From Lucinisca nassula (taxonomy: Eukaryota; Mollusca; Bivalvia; Lucinida; Lucinidae), in assembly GCA_963580285.1 (NCBI GenBank), contig OY757011.1, positions 119,355,874 to 119,419,873 of the forward strand: a stretch of DNA of 64,000 nt, written 5' to 3'. The notes beneath the pieces were generated by a model that was not told where the DNA came from, did no database searches, and saw nothing but the letters and a program-made list of their open reading frames with translations. Each line of letters starts with the position of its first letter. Positions within the stretch are counted from its first letter, which is position 1. The translations under genes were made by a program, and so were the position numbers. Shown here piece after piece: positions 1-12,399 of the stretch.

Positions 1-262
1 ATCCCATAGAGGCTCCATATGAAATTTGACTTCAATCGGCCCAACGGTTTCCGAGAAGCAGTTCGAAAATTTTCACATTTTTCGCCTCGGCGAGGCTATA
101 CTAAATGGAATGTAATATTTCGCAAGTTCATTGGTTAGATCTCATTGATATCTATCAGTATGCCAAAAATTGTTTAAATATTCCAAGCGGTTAAGTCACT
201 ATCACCAATTTTCACTTACGGGTTACGGACGGACAGACAGACTAACCATATATGGCTTGGCG
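1..262 (-). repeat. Fragment of ~320 bp-unit tandem element (same family as 46452-48620)
   Basis: This is the reverse complement of the unit repeated at 46553-48360. It shares the segment around CGCCTCGGCGAGGC, the run ending in AAGCGGTTAAGTCACTATCA, and a GGACGGACAGACAG microsatellite edge. Similarity stops at about 262, just after the ATATATGGCTTGGCG motif. No coding capacity is seen. It is truncated by the window start. Confidence 0.85.
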
Positions 263-1792
263 CAGAGTAATTGATAAGGGTCGTATCGTCGTAAATACGA
301 CTCTAAAATCCAACAAATACGCATAGAAACGAAGAAAAAGTCGTACCAAATACGACCGTCAAATTGGCGATACGCCAAGGTCGTACCATTGCAGTCGTAT
401 CGGCAATGGAAAAAAAAACGTGACGCCTGACAAAAAGCAATCGAAATCGCGGTAATTTTCGCCGCATCATAGTCTTCAACAAAAACTGTTCCAGTCTTCA
501 AGAACGATTCGAAATTCATCCATTCATGAATGATGGCATTTGTTTTAACGCTGAAACAATTCAACCTTACCTTTTGACGTTCATATATTGAGCTTATATT
601 TAATCAGCCTCAAGTTATGACAACTATCAACATGATTAGGAAACCTATTTTTGATGCGTGATTACATAACGGTATTTATTATCTAAGGGAAAGCCGCCCG
701 CATTATTAACTTTATTAACAACGCCTGAAGCATGAACAGTAACTTTATGACAAGCGTGCATATAAATACGATCCTGAATATTGTTAGGCAACCACATTGA
801 CTTCTACGGAGTGTCATCTTCGAGAAAAAAAATGGGTTCGACAGATCTACAGATTCACATTGTCATGTAGTTAGGAATTAAATATCAAAACAGACGCGCA
901 GTCGATAAAAAGTTAAGTTTGTGGAGGACCTGACAAAGTTTCTCCGGAAAAAAGCAAGAAAAAAATCAAATGCATGAGAAATTTCTGTCGGCTATTTCTC
1001 CCAAATCGCAGAAATTCACGTTGAAATGGATTACTCTGTATTTTGTGGAAAAACAAAACAGAAGCAACAACAACTGGGCTAGGAAAGTTATAATTAATGT
1101 AACAGCGAATATATATCCGACCAGGCAGTGTTAGCGCTGGCTCTTTCTGCTTAGAGTCCGCAGACCGCAGACGCAAGAAAATTTGCGTAAATGACTAATT
1201 TTTTTCGCGTCCTTTGGCCATTGGCGGAAACTCTTAACCGGAGGCTTAAAAACCTTGTTAATGCCGTTTTCCGACCCGTGTATGTCGGCGCCTTTGATTA
1301 TTGCATCATGGTGGTGGTTTACTTTTGACTGCACTTCTATTTTTCATACTTTTATCATCCCGACGTATTTTTTTCTCGCAACATTGTCGTCAATGCACGT
1401 CTGAGATAGAACCACCGCTGCACAGACTGGCCATGTCCGTATACATTTGAACAAAATTATATTTATTGAGTCACAATGGCAGGATTAACCTGTAATACTT
1501 GGGTACTCATATATTTATGTTGTGAATCACAGGTGGTCAGGTCAGCATGCAGTACATGCTTATTTACCGCTATCTATCAAGTAGCCTATTAAATTAACAC
1601 CCTAAGATGTCTCGACGGCGTCTTTGAACATTAAGCAGAATGACTGGCAGCGCATCATAAAAGAACGCAAACACAGCAACCGGGACAGACTGATTAGCTT
1701 TTACAGATGCGCTTGCTGATCTGAGTCTCCACTGATCGCACGTTTTATTGTATTTTTTGCCGAGCGCTGAATTTCTCGCCATTTACCAATCT

Positions 1793-1833
<41 letters not shown>

Positions 1834-2140
1834 CCTTTGAACGCGTAGCACATAAGGCCGCTGCAGACACAAAACATGGGTTTGAAAACGTTTTGATGAC
1901 AGTATGATCTGTGTGACGGCTGGAGACTCCGACCAGCCTGCACAGCCTGATCAAAACGAGCCTTCAATGGCGTCTGGGAAATTCCAAAAACACATTCGAA
2001 GAACATTGGCTGGATTTACATTCTTTAGAAGAAAAAGAAATTTTTCATTTTGCTATCCGCCAGCTTATTAACATGAAAATGTATATCGGTATGATACGAT
2101 GATAGAATGTGTGTTTAACGTCTTTTACGTTTAACGTGTT
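263..2140. other. No gene recognised; long poly(C) tract inside
   Basis: Only short ORFs occur and none resembles a known family. The stretch 263-420 is rich in TCGTA/TACGA words but forms no clear repeat. A run of 39 C lies at 1794-1832, and on the minus strand it produces a meaningless poly-Gly ORF. If the flanking repeats sit in the TM9SF3 gene, this is probably intron or upstream intergenic sequence. Confidence 0.5.
1794..1832. repeat. 39 bp homopolymer C tract
   Basis: An uninterrupted C run, G on the minus strand. Its length is likely to be polymorphic or an assembly-sensitive estimate. Confidence 0.95.
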
Positions 2141-2624
2141 TCTGGTCGGGCTCATCGGAGTCTAACTGTTGGTTTTCTTTTGCTCCAGCATTTCAGTGGT
2201 TTCTTGCTGTCGAGTCCTCAACGTTGTCTCACCTCTGTGGTTCTTTGATTTTTGTGTTCACGGAGATGTTGCACTGATGAGCTTGGAGGCCTTCATGCGG
2301 ACTGAACAAATTATTTGTCTAAATCGCGACGGAAGTAAGGGCGAGGATTGTGGCCACGTAAAATCGATTTAAGCCCCACAGTAGAAATCTTCCACTGACC
2401 GTTCCAAGGCGGCTCTTCTGTGGCGATTTATTTATTTGTGTATTTTGGTTTTGGATGGCCATATGGCCATTTTGTGGAAAGGTAACTGTCCTTTTGGCCT
2501 TCCTTTGTTTAGGTTTCCATTATGGTCTGGTCGCTTAATGTTTGTATTTCTTTCCCTTTGGTGTCTTTTATGGATGGAGTAAGTTAATTGTATCAATTCC
2601 TGATCTTTGTTTTACTTCTATTTT
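2141..2624 (+). mobile_element. 3' module of Penelope-like element (solo fragment)
   Basis: This stretch matches the sequence downstream of the reverse transcriptase relic at 62693-63200. It starts at TCTGGTCGGGCTCATCGGAG, passes through a purine-rich section before AATCGATTTAAGCCCC, and ends near CTGATCTTTGTTTTACTTC. It contains a small stem (CAGTAGAAATCTTCCACTG) that is better paired in the other copies. It lacks any coding part, so it is a heavily 5'-truncated insertion or a leftover of one. Confidence 0.8.
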
Positions 2625-2810
2625 ACATATGGCCATTGCCACGTCTGAAATGAATATAAGTGCACTTAGCAGCCATCCTGTGATGACAGATGAAGATACG
2701 ACCCTAGTTTTGAATTTAGGAGTACCGATACTCTCAAAGAATCACAGGATACGCCTATAGTCTTTGGTTGAAGGAGTAACAGTACTCCTCGGGCAAAAGC
2801 TTATCAATAA

Positions 2811-4646
2811 CACTGCTTGGCGGCCATTTTGGTCATGTGACCTTGACCCCATGAGCAAATTTTGGTTTCCCCCATCCCATAGAGGCTCCATATGAAATTT
2901 GACTTCAATCGGCCCAACGGTTTCCGAGGAGAAGCAGTAGGGATGGGTATTGTCAGAATTTTCGTATCACGATATATCGCGATACGGTTACTGCGTATCA
3001 CGATACGTATCACGATATATTATGTAGTAATCTGAAACACACTGGTAATTGGAAAACCACAATATATATTGAAAGAGAAGGGAGTTTTCATGGGTAAATA
3101 TCATTTAACCTACTTACAAAACAAAGGTTCTTAAAAGAATCGTCCCAATGTTATGAGGGGAAATAAAGATACTATCTGAAAGTGCTATTAAATGTTGTAT
3201 TAGATTGATGGCCTCAGTCACTTTATTTGTGACTGTCATCTTTTGCAACCTGAAATGTTGCTAGATATCAGTAGTTGGCCTGGTAAAGTTTGTTTTGGTT
3301 TACACACTATTACACAATCTTGTAAATGCTGGGCAGCTTACACTAAAGTGACATATACAACAACAACAGCCGCGTGATTCACCAAAATCCTAGCTTGGCC
3401 TACCGTAAAAATTCGGTTATAAGACGAGGATTTTTTCCCTCCAAAATGACCCCGTCTTATAGCCGAGGTCATGGACTGCAGGCTTTTTTCAGGCAATGTC
3501 CGGCGAAGACCAGACATACAGAAAAGGCCGATCAGTGATTTTTGAATTGATATAAATCGCCGCCCACAAACCACCGCTACCATTTTTCTGCATGCGATCG
3601 GTAAATTTCGTTATCCGACGCTAGCACCCACATACGTGTTTAATGTCATTGTGTGTATTTCTTTCATACAAATGTTTGAAACAGGTGAAAAACCTTTTCT
3701 GGATAGCTAAACGGTTGTGAATAGAGGTGGATAGAAAACCAGCGCTTTGCACAGCTCCCGAATTATCCCCAAAGGCTCCGTGTCAATAAACAACAGCGTT
3801 CGACTTTTCCCGTCCAGCGTCTGCTATTTGGCGCCAAAAGATAACCATTTATGAGATCATAGAAAAGTCCGTTTTTATTATGCAAATATCTACCGTTAGA
3901 TATAGCTAATTGTCTGAGGAGCGATTAAATCATTTTCACATTGATTGTGGATTAAATTTTGTGATTGGAGGATAAACGCCAATTAGAATCATAACGACCA
4001 TATTTTCACACCTTATCGACACGCACCGCAGGGTGGCAATTTTATGACAGGGATTAACAATAGTGTCATACTTGAACCGTAATAAATACACAGATGGTTT
4101 GTCTCTGAATTGACAGTGCAGCAATTATTGCATTTACTTACTGGTCTAGTTTTACCGTATTTAAGGACTCACAAAGACTGACAGACTGAGCTGTATTTAC
4201 CGATCAGTTATGAAAGAAAATATGAAAAATGGCTAAAAAAAGAAAATATCGAAAATATCTGTATTGGCGGACCGTATTGTGATATGATTTTTTTCTGAAC
4301 TGTATCACGATATACCGATATACCGATAATATCACACATCACTAAGAAGCAGTTCAAAAATGTTCGAAAATTTTCACATTTTTCGCCTCGGCGAGGCTAT
4401 ACTAAATGGAATGTAATATTTCGTAAGTTCAATGGTTAGATCTCATTGATATCTATCAGTATGCCAAAAATTGTTTAAATATTCCAAGCGGTTAAGTCAC
4501 TATCACCAATTTTCACAAACGGGTTACGGACGGACAGACAGAATGACAGACTGACAGAATGACAGAATGACAGAATGACATGGTGATTTTAGGGCACTCT
4601 TAGAAAAAACCGACTTCAGTCGGTTGCTTTTTCTGCGGGTCGTGCA
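2811..4646 (-). mobile_element. Tandem-unit element copy, interrupted by a hAT-like insertion
   Basis: The outer pieces, 2811-2937 and 4353-4646, join into one unit of the family seen at 46452-48620. The right end has a CCGACTTCAGTCGG hairpin and the terminal motif GCGGGTCGTGCA. Repeated GACAGAATGACAGAATGACA lies at 4537-4580. The interruption at 2938-4344 is a separate element with its own target duplication. Confidence 0.85.
2938..4344. mobile_element. Non-autonomous hAT-like DNA transposon, 1407 bp, with 8 bp target duplication
   Basis: The target duplication AGAAGCAG lies at 2930-2937 and again at 4345-4352, exactly 8 bp as expected for hAT. The ends are imperfect inverted repeats: TAGGGATGGGTATTGT on the left, and on the right ...ATATCACACATCACTA, whose complement starts TAGTGATGTGTGATAT. 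Both subterminal regions carry ATCACGATATATCG-like words. No transposase ORF is seen; the longest ORF, 3338-3583 minus, is not recognised. The host repeat reads continuously when this segment is removed. Confidence 0.88.
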
Positions 4647-5352
4647 ATTCCGAAAAATACTTTGTGAGTTATGGCCCTTTGTCATTTTGGTAATTTGTGC
4701 CCATTGTAATGTATGCTAAAAGTGATGCATAGCACAACTTTAGAACCGTGTATGCTATAGTTTTGAAATTTCATATATGCATTTCTGATGGAAAATAAGC
4801 TGACGCGTATTTTTTTTCTCGTCAGGATTATGCCCCTTTCAAGAGTTATTGCCCTTTGAAATTTTTTTAATAAAATCTTGTCAGCAAAATATCTCAAAAA
4901 CTTTTGGAGCTAGAGGCTTGAAAGTTGGTGAATATATAGGTGGTGATGAGTAGATGAACTTGTTAACTTTTGACAAAATTCCGAAAAATACTTTGTGAGT
5001 TATGGCCCTTCGTCATTTTGGTAATTTGTGCCCATTGTAATGTATGCTAAAAGTGATGCATAGCATAACTTTAGAACCGTGTATGCTAGGGTTTTGAAAT
5101 TTCATATATGGATTCCTCATGAAAAATTAACTGACGCGTATTTTTTTTCTCGTCCGGATTATGCCCCTTTCAAGAGTTATTGCCCTTTGAAATTTTTTTT
5201 AATAAAATCTTGTCAGCAAAATATCTCAAACACTATTGGAGCTAGAGCCTTGAAAGTTGTTGAGTATATTGGTGGTGATGAGTTTATGAACTGATTAACT
5301 TTTGACAAAATTCCGAAAAATACTTTGCAAGTTATGGCCCTTTGTCATTTTT
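4647..5352 (+). repeat. Tandem array of ~330 bp units (family also at 7105, 35570 and 39073)
   Basis: Two units begin TTCCGAAAAATACTTTGTGA at about 4649 and 4979; a third starts near 5311 and is cut by the next element. Shared words are GTGATGCATAGCATAACTTT, GACGCGTATTTTTTTTCTCG and TCTTGTCAGCAAAATATCTC. ORFs here are non-coding by-products of the repeat. Confidence 0.85.
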
Positions 5353-7104
5353 AGCTCACCGTCACGTAGTGACGAGGTGAGCTTTTGGGATCACTTTTCG
5401 TCCGTCGTGCGTCCGTCCGTCCGTGCGTGCGTCCGTAAACAATTCTTTAAACGACATCTCCTCCTAAACCACTGATCGGATTTTGACCAAACTTCACAGG
5501 AATGATCCTTAGATGGTCCCCTTTCAAAGTTGTTCAAATGGTTCCGGTCCGTTGCACATCTAGGTCATAGGAGCCAAAAACAGATTCTTTTCACCAAAAA
5601 CTTAAAAAATCTTCTTCTCTGAAACCACAAGGCCCAGGTCTTTGATATTTGGTATGAAGCTTCATCTGGTGGACCCCTACCAAGATTGTTAAAATTATAG
5701 TGCTGGGGCCAAAAACGCCCCCGCTCCGGGGCCCTTTGGTTTTACATGGGCTTATATAGGGAAAATCTTTAAAAATCTTCTTCTCTGAAACCGTAAGGCC
5801 CAGGTCTTTGATATTTAGTATGAAGCTTCATCTAGTGGACCCCTACCAAGATTGTTCAAATTATAGTGCTGGAGTCAAAAATGCCCCCGCTCCGGGGCCC
5901 TTTGGTTTTACATGGGCTTATAATGGGAAAATCTTTAAAAATTTTCTTCTCTGAAACCGTAAGGCCCAGGTCTTTGATATTTGGTATGAAGCTTCATCTA
6001 GTGGACCCCTACCAAGATTGTTCAAATTATAGTGCTGGAGCCAAAAATGCCCCCGCTCCGGGGCCCTTTGGTTTTAAATGGGCTTATATAGGGAAAATCT
6101 TTAAAAATCTTCTTCTCTGAAACCGCAAGGCTCAGGTCTTTGATATTTGGTATGAAGCTTCATCTAGTGGACCCCTACCAAGATTGTTCAAATTATAGTG
6201 CTGGGGCCAAAATGCCCCCGCTCCAGGGCCCTTTGGTTTTACATGGGCTTATATAGGGAAGAGCTTTAAAAATCTTCTTCTCTGAAACCGTAAGGCCCAG
6301 GTCTTTGATATTTGGTATGAAGCTTCATCTAGGGGACCCCTACCAAGATTGTTCAAATTATAGTGCTGGGGTCAAATATGCCCCCGCTCCGGGGCCCTTT
6401 GGTTTTACATGGGCTTATATAGGGAAAACCTTTAAAAATTTTCTTCTCTGAAACCGTAAGGCCCATGTCTTTGATATTTGGTATGAAGCTTCATCCCACA
6501 CATCCATGGTCCTTCTTCCTTTAAAAATCTTCTTCTCGGAAACCCCAAGGGCCAGGTCTTTGCTATTTGGTATGAAGTTTCATCTAGTGGACCCCTACCA
6601 AGATTGTTCAAATTATAGTGCTAGGGCCAAAACTGCCCCCGACCTGGGGCCCTTTGGTTTTACATAGACTTATATAGAGATATTCCTTAAAAATCTTCTT
6701 CTGAAACAGCAAGGCCCAGGTCTTTGATATTTGGTGTGAAGCTTCCTCTACTGGACCTCTATCAATATGGTTTGAATTGTAGCCCTGAGGCCAAAAATGC
6801 CCCCGCCCTGGAGCCATTTGGTTTTATATAGGCTTATGTAGGGAATATCTTTAATAAAAATCTTCTTCTCTGAAACTGCAAGGTCCAGGTCTTTGATATT
6901 TGGTATGTAGCATATCTAGTGGACCTTTGCCAAGATTGTTCAAATTATAGCCTTTGTTGATATTTGGTATGAAGCTTCACCTTTTTAGACGTCTCTGAAC
7001 ATTATACACATTATAGCCCTGGGGTTAATAATGGCCCTCCCCGGGTCCCACTTGTTACTCTATGGATCAGGTGAGCGATCCAGGGCCATCATGGCCCTCT
7101 TGTT
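5353..7104 (+). mobile_element. Hairpin-ended tandem-repeat element, ~167 bp units (HINE/pearl-like)
   Basis: The left end is a hairpin at 5353-5383 (AGCTCACC ... GGTGAGCT around GTCACGTAGTGAC). It is followed by a CCGT microsatellite at about 5399-5435. Eight to nine units of about 167 bp run from 5600 to 6960, with words such as GGCCCAGGTCTTTGATATTT and ATGAAGCTTCATCTAGTGGA. The right end is GGTGAGCGATCC, then hairpin AGGGCCATCATGGCCCT at 7082-7098, then CTTGTT. The host 330 bp unit resumes directly. The layout matches the Helentron-associated non-autonomous elements known in bivalves; that assignment is inference because no helicase is present. Confidence 0.8.
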
Positions 7105-7600
7105 GTAATTTGTGCCCATTGTAGTGAATGCTAAAAGTGATGCATAGCATAACTTTAGAACTGTGTATGCTATGGTTTTGAAATTACATATATGCATTCC
7201 TAATGGAAAATAAGCTGACGCGTATTTTTTTTCTCATCCGGATTATGCCCCTTTCAAGAGTTATTGCCCTTTGAATTTTTTTAATAAAATCTTGTCAGCA
7301 AGATATCTCAAAAACTATTGGAGTTAGAGGCTTGAAAGTTGGACCATGAGTCATGTGCAAGACCAAGGTCCATACCTCCAATGTCAAGGTCATACCTAGA
7401 GGTCAAAGGTAAAAAAAAAAAAGACAGTAAATAACTTCCTTATTCTTTGATGGATTATGAAATTACTTGGCAGAAATGTTAACCATCATGAGACGATGTG
7501 TTGTACCGCAAAGGTCAAGGCCATTCTTAGAGGTCAAAGGTAAAAAAGTGCTTTTTTTGTTTACGGCCAATAACTTTTTTATTTTTCTATGAACATTTTT
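7105..7600 (+). repeat. 330 bp unit plus AGGTCA-containing spacer
   Basis: 7105-7345 is a partial 330 bp unit. 7345-7600 has two diverged units containing CAAGGTCATACCTAGAGGTC and a short poly(A). The spacer family reappears at 13013-13150, so the block between them was inserted into this host element. Confidence 0.65.
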
Positions 7601-7886
7601 AGCTCACCTGAGCCAAAGGCTCATGTGAGGTATTAGTATACCACGAGCCGGCGTCCGTCGTCGTCCGTCATCGTCGTCCGTCGTCCACACTTTCAAAGAA
7701 GTATATCTCCGGAACCAGTGGGCCAATCTTGATCAAATTTCATGTGTAGCATTATCAGGTAGGGGGAAAGGCTGCATACTGTTTTCGGGCAGATCGGATT
7801 GGAACTCTGGTTGCCATGGCAACAAATAGCTCCCATAGACTTAACATAGGAAAAAGTTTGTCATCACTCTAGCTCCGTCAATTTTT

Positions 7887-10075
7887 AGCTCACCTGGGCC
7901 GAAGGCTCCAGGGGAGCTTATAGTATAGTGGGTCGTCCGTCGTCCGTCGTCCGTCCGTCCACACTTTTGAGCAGCTATATCTCTGTATCCTGCAGGCTGA
8001 TCTCAATCATTTCTCACCTGTAGTATGCCTCTGGTGGGGCATTGATGACATAAACTTTTTTTTGAAATCGCTCTAAAACTTTGGTTCCTATGGCAACCAC
8101 AAGGTCCCATAGACTTACTATGGGAAAATGCTTGTCATCATCGTAGCGCCTTCAGTTTTGATCGGATCTTTCTGAAACTTATATGTAAGGTGACTGGGGA
8201 TAAAAACTCGGATGAGTTCGAAAACCGGCCAAGTCGGCCCATTTATCATAGAGATACGTCCCTTTGATCGCTGAAAATGCCCATTTTCGACCTTGTCATC
8301 ACCGTAGCCCCTTCAGTTTTGATCGGATCTTTCTGAAACTTATATGTTATGTGGCTGGGGATAAAACCTTGGATGAGTTCGAAAACCGGCCTAGTCCGCT
8401 GGTTTATCATAGAGTTACGTCCCTTTGATTGCTGAAAATGCCGATTTTTGACCTTGTCAGCACCGTAGCCCCTTCAGTTTTGATCGGATCTTTCTGAAAC
8501 TTATATGTAAGGTGGCTGTGGATAAAATCTCGAATGAGTTCGAAAACCGACCAAGTCGGCCCTTTTATCATAGAGTAACATCCCTTTGATTGCTGAAAAT
8601 GCTGATTTTTGACCTTGTCATCACTGTAGCCCTTTCAGTTTTGATCGAATCTTGCTGAAACTTATATGTAAAGTGGCTGGGGATAAAATCTCGGATGAGT
8701 TCGAAAATCAGCCAAGTTGGTCCATTTATCACAGAGTAACGTCCCTTTGATTGCTGAAAATGCTGATTTCTGATCTTGTCATCACCGTAGCCCTTTGAGT
8801 TTTGATCGGATCTTTCTGAAACTTATATGCAAGGTGGCTGGGGATAAAGCCTCAGATGAGTTCGCATACCGACAAAGGTGGCCTATTTATCATAGAGTTA
8901 GGTCCCTTTGATTGCTGAAAATGTTGATTTTTGACCTTGTCAACACTGTAGCCCCTTCAGTTTTGATCGGATCTTTCTGAAACTTATATGTAAGGTGGCT
9001 GGGGATAAAACCTCGGATGAGTTCGAAAACCGGCCAAGTTGCCCCATTAACTATATAGTTATGTCCCTTTGATGGCTGAAAATGTCGATTTTTGACCTTG
9101 TCATCACCGTAGCCCCTTCAGTTTTGATCGAATCTTTCTGAAACCTATATGTAAGGTGACTAGAGATAAAACCTAGGATGAGTTTGAATACCGGCCAAGT
9201 TGGCCCATTTATCATTGATTTACATCCCTTTGATTGCTGAAAATGCCGATTTTTGACCTTGTCATCACCATAGCCCCTTCAGTTTTGATCGGATTTTTCT
9301 GAAACTTATATGTAAGGTGGCTGGGGATGAAACCTCGGATGAGTTCGAAAACTGGCCAAGTCGGCTCATTTTTTTTTAGAGTAACATCCCTTTGATTGCT
9401 AAAAATGCGAAATTTTGACCTTGTCATCACCGTAGCCCCTTCAGTTTTGATCGGATCTTTCTGAAACTTATACGTGAGGTGGCTGGGAATAAAATCTTGG
9501 ATGAGTTTGAATACTGGCCAAGTCTGATCGGATCTTTCTGAAACTTACAGGTAAGGTGGCTGGGAATAAAACCTCAGGTGAGTTCGAATACCGGCCAAGT
9601 CGGCACATTTATCATTTGTTTGATTGTTTGATTTGAGGTTTAAAGTCCCCGTCAACACACATTTATCATAGAGTGACGTGCCTTTGATTGCTGAAAATGC
9701 CTATTTTCGACATTGTTATCACTGCTGCCCCTTTAGTTTTGAACGGATCTTGATGAAACTTACAAACAAGGAAGTCAGGCAGAAAGCTTGGAGGAGTTTG
9801 AAAACTCTTGTTTTTGAACTTGTCATCACCATAGCCACTTCAGTTTAGATCGGATCTTCTTAGCAAGTCAGGAATAAAAGCTTGAATGAGTTTGAAAACC
9901 GGTGAGGTCAGCCTGTTTGTCATAGAGTTAAATTCTACTTGATTTTCAGAAAATGCTTACCCTGTCATCACCATGTCCTCCAATAAAGCCTTCAGTAAAG
10001 GTTGGCACTTCCTTAAACTTTGAATCTGTTAGCTCAGGTGAGCGATACAGGACCAAGCTAGCTTGGTGCTCTTGT
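7887..10075 (+). mobile_element. Inner hairpin-ended element with ~165 bp units
   Basis: The head hairpin at 7887-7918 (AGCTCACCTGGGCC, GAA, GGCTCCAGGGGAGCT) is followed by CGTCCGTCGTCCGTCC. About ten units of about 165 bp run from 8140 to 9960 and share CAGTTTTGATCGGATCTTTC and GATGAGTTCGAAAACCGGCC. The tail is GGTGAGCGATACA, hairpin ACCAAGCTAGCTTGGT at 10052-10067, then GCTCTTGTT. Outside it the outer element resumes, with a run of T on both sides. Confidence 0.82.
9615..9659 (-). repeat. Short SINE tail fragment
   Basis: GATTTGAGGTTTAAAGTCCC is the reverse complement of the 3' tail of the 300 bp SINE family described at 15376-15678. Only the tail is present. Confidence 0.55.
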
Positions 10076-11351
10076 TTTCTGATTGTCTTCATTCTTGCAG
10101 ATAACGAGGACAGGCATGAAATCTCGATCAAGTTCGATTTTGGGCTGAATCGGATTATTCACTCAGGAGTTACGTGCCCTTGAGCGTTCTTAACATAGGA
10201 AAAAGCTTGTCATCACTCTAGCTCCGTCAATTTTTTTCTGATCGACTTCATTCTTGCAGATAACGAGGACAGGCATGAAATCTCGATCAAGTTCGATTTT
10301 GGGCTGAATCGGATTATTCACTCAGGAGTTACTTGCCCTTGAGCGTTGAAAAAATTGCCTATTGACTTAACATGGGGAGAATGTTGTCATCACCGTAGCT
10401 GCTTCATTTATTTTCAGATTGGCTTTATTCTTGCAGATAACCAGCACAGCCATGAAATCTCGGTCAAGTTCAATAACTGGCAGAATCGGATCATTCACTT
10501 AGGAGTTACCTGCCCTTGTGTGTTTTTGCATTTGGGTTAATGGGAATTTCAAAAATGTATATCTTAAAGACTACTTGGCCAACTTTGATCAAATTTCATG
10601 TGTCGCATTATTGGGCAAGTGGAAAGGCTTCATTAGGTTTTCAGGCAGATCTGAGTGGAACTCTGGTTGCCATGGCAACATCTAGCTCCCATAGACTTCA
10701 CATAGGAAAAAGCTTGTCATCACTCTAGCTCCGTCAATTTTTTTCTGATCGACTTCATTCTTGCAGATAACCAGTACAGGCATAAAATCTCGGTCAAGTT
10801 CGATTTTGGGCCGAATCAGATAATTCACTCAAGAGTTACGTCCCCTTGAGCGCCCGAAAAATTGCCTATCGACTTAACATGGGGAAAATGTTGTCATCAC
10901 TGTAGCTGCTTCAATTTTGTTCGGATTGGCTTCATTCTTACAGATAACCAGCACAGCCATGAAATCTCGGTCAAGTTCGATAATTGGCAGAATCGGATCA
11001 TACACTTAGGAGTTACCTGCCCTTGTGCATTTTTGCATAAGGGTTAATGTGAATTTCAAAAATGTATATCTTGAAGACTACTTGGCCGACTTTGATCAAA
11101 TTTCATGTGTAACATTATTGGGCAAGTGGAAAGACTGCATAAGGTTTTCATGCAGATCTGAGTGGAACTCTGGTTACCATGGCAACATATAGCTCCCATA
11201 GACTTAACATAGGAAAAAGCTTGTCATCACTCTAGCTCTGTCAATTTTTTCTGATCGACTTCATTCTAGCAGATAATAAGGACAGGCATAAAATCTCGGT
11301 TAAGTTCGATTTTGGGCAGAATCGGAATATTGACCTCGGAGTTACGTGACC

Positions 11352-12395
11352 TTGAGCGACAAAAAATTTGCCCATAGACTTAACATAGGGAAAATGTTGT
11401 GACTACGATAGCGACTTGAATTTTTTTCAGATCAGCTTCAAACTTGCAGGTAACGAGGACAGACATAAAATCACGGTTAAGTTCGATTTTGGGCCGAATC
11501 GGATTATTTGCCTTGGAGTTACCTGCCCTTGAGCATGAAAAAATACGTTGTGACCACGATAGCAACTTTATTTTTATTCAGATCAGCTTCAAACTTGCAG
11601 GTAACGAGGACAGGCATAAAATCCCGGTTAAGTTCGATTTTGGGCAGAATCGGAATATTGACCTCGGAGTTACGTGACCTTGAGCGACAAAAAATTTGCC
11701 CGTAGACTTAACATAGGGAAAATGTTGTGACTACGATAGCGACTTGAATTTTTTTCAGATCAGCTTCAAACTTGCAGGTAACGAGGACAGACATAAAATC
11801 ACGGTTAAGTTCGATTTTGGGCCGAATCGGATTATTTGCCTTGGAGTTACCTGCCCTTGAGCATAAAAAAATACGTTGTGACCACGATAGCAACTTTATT
11901 TTTATTCAGATCAGCTTCAAACTTGCAGGTAACGTGGACAGGCATTAAATCTCAGTTAAGTTCGAATCGGAATATTGACCTCGGAGTTACATGACCTTGA
12001 GCGACAAAAAATTTGCCCATAGACTTTACATAGGGAAAATGTTGTGACTACGATAGCGACTTGAATTTTTTTCAGATCAGCTTCAAACTTGCAGGTAACG
12101 AGGACAGACATAAAATCACGGTTAAGTTCGATTTTGGGCCGAATCGGATTATTTGCCTTGGAGTTACCTGCCCTTGAGCATAAAAAAATACGTTGTGACC
12201 ACGATAGCAACTTTATTTTTATTCATATCAGCTTCAAACTTGCAGGTAACGAGGACAGGCATAAAATCTCGGTTAAGTTCGATTTTGGGCCGAATCGGAA
12301 TATTGACCTCGGAGTTACGTGACCTTGAGAGACAAAAAAATTTGCCCATAGACTTAAAGTAGGGAAAATGTTGAGACAGAAATAGCGACTTGAAT
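11352..12395 (+). repeat. Higher-order tandem repeat, near-identical ~328 bp periods
   Basis: The motif GAGCGACAAAAAATTTGCCC recurs at about 11354, 11682 and 11999, with a diverged copy near 12327. The periods are therefore about 328, 317 and 328 bp. Each period holds two diverged half-units of about 160 bp. Short 61-77 aa ORFs repeat almost unchanged between periods, which reflects recent duplication and not coding. Confidence 0.85.
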
Positions 12396-12399
12396 TTTT

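Noticed and set aside
1701..2006. ORF with poly-glycine
   Set aside because: The Gly run is the poly(C) tract read on the other strand.
11380..12362. Family of near-identical 61-84 aa ORFs on both strands
   Set aside because: They repeat because the DNA repeats with a ~328 bp period; they open on both strands and in several frames, which is not a coding pattern.
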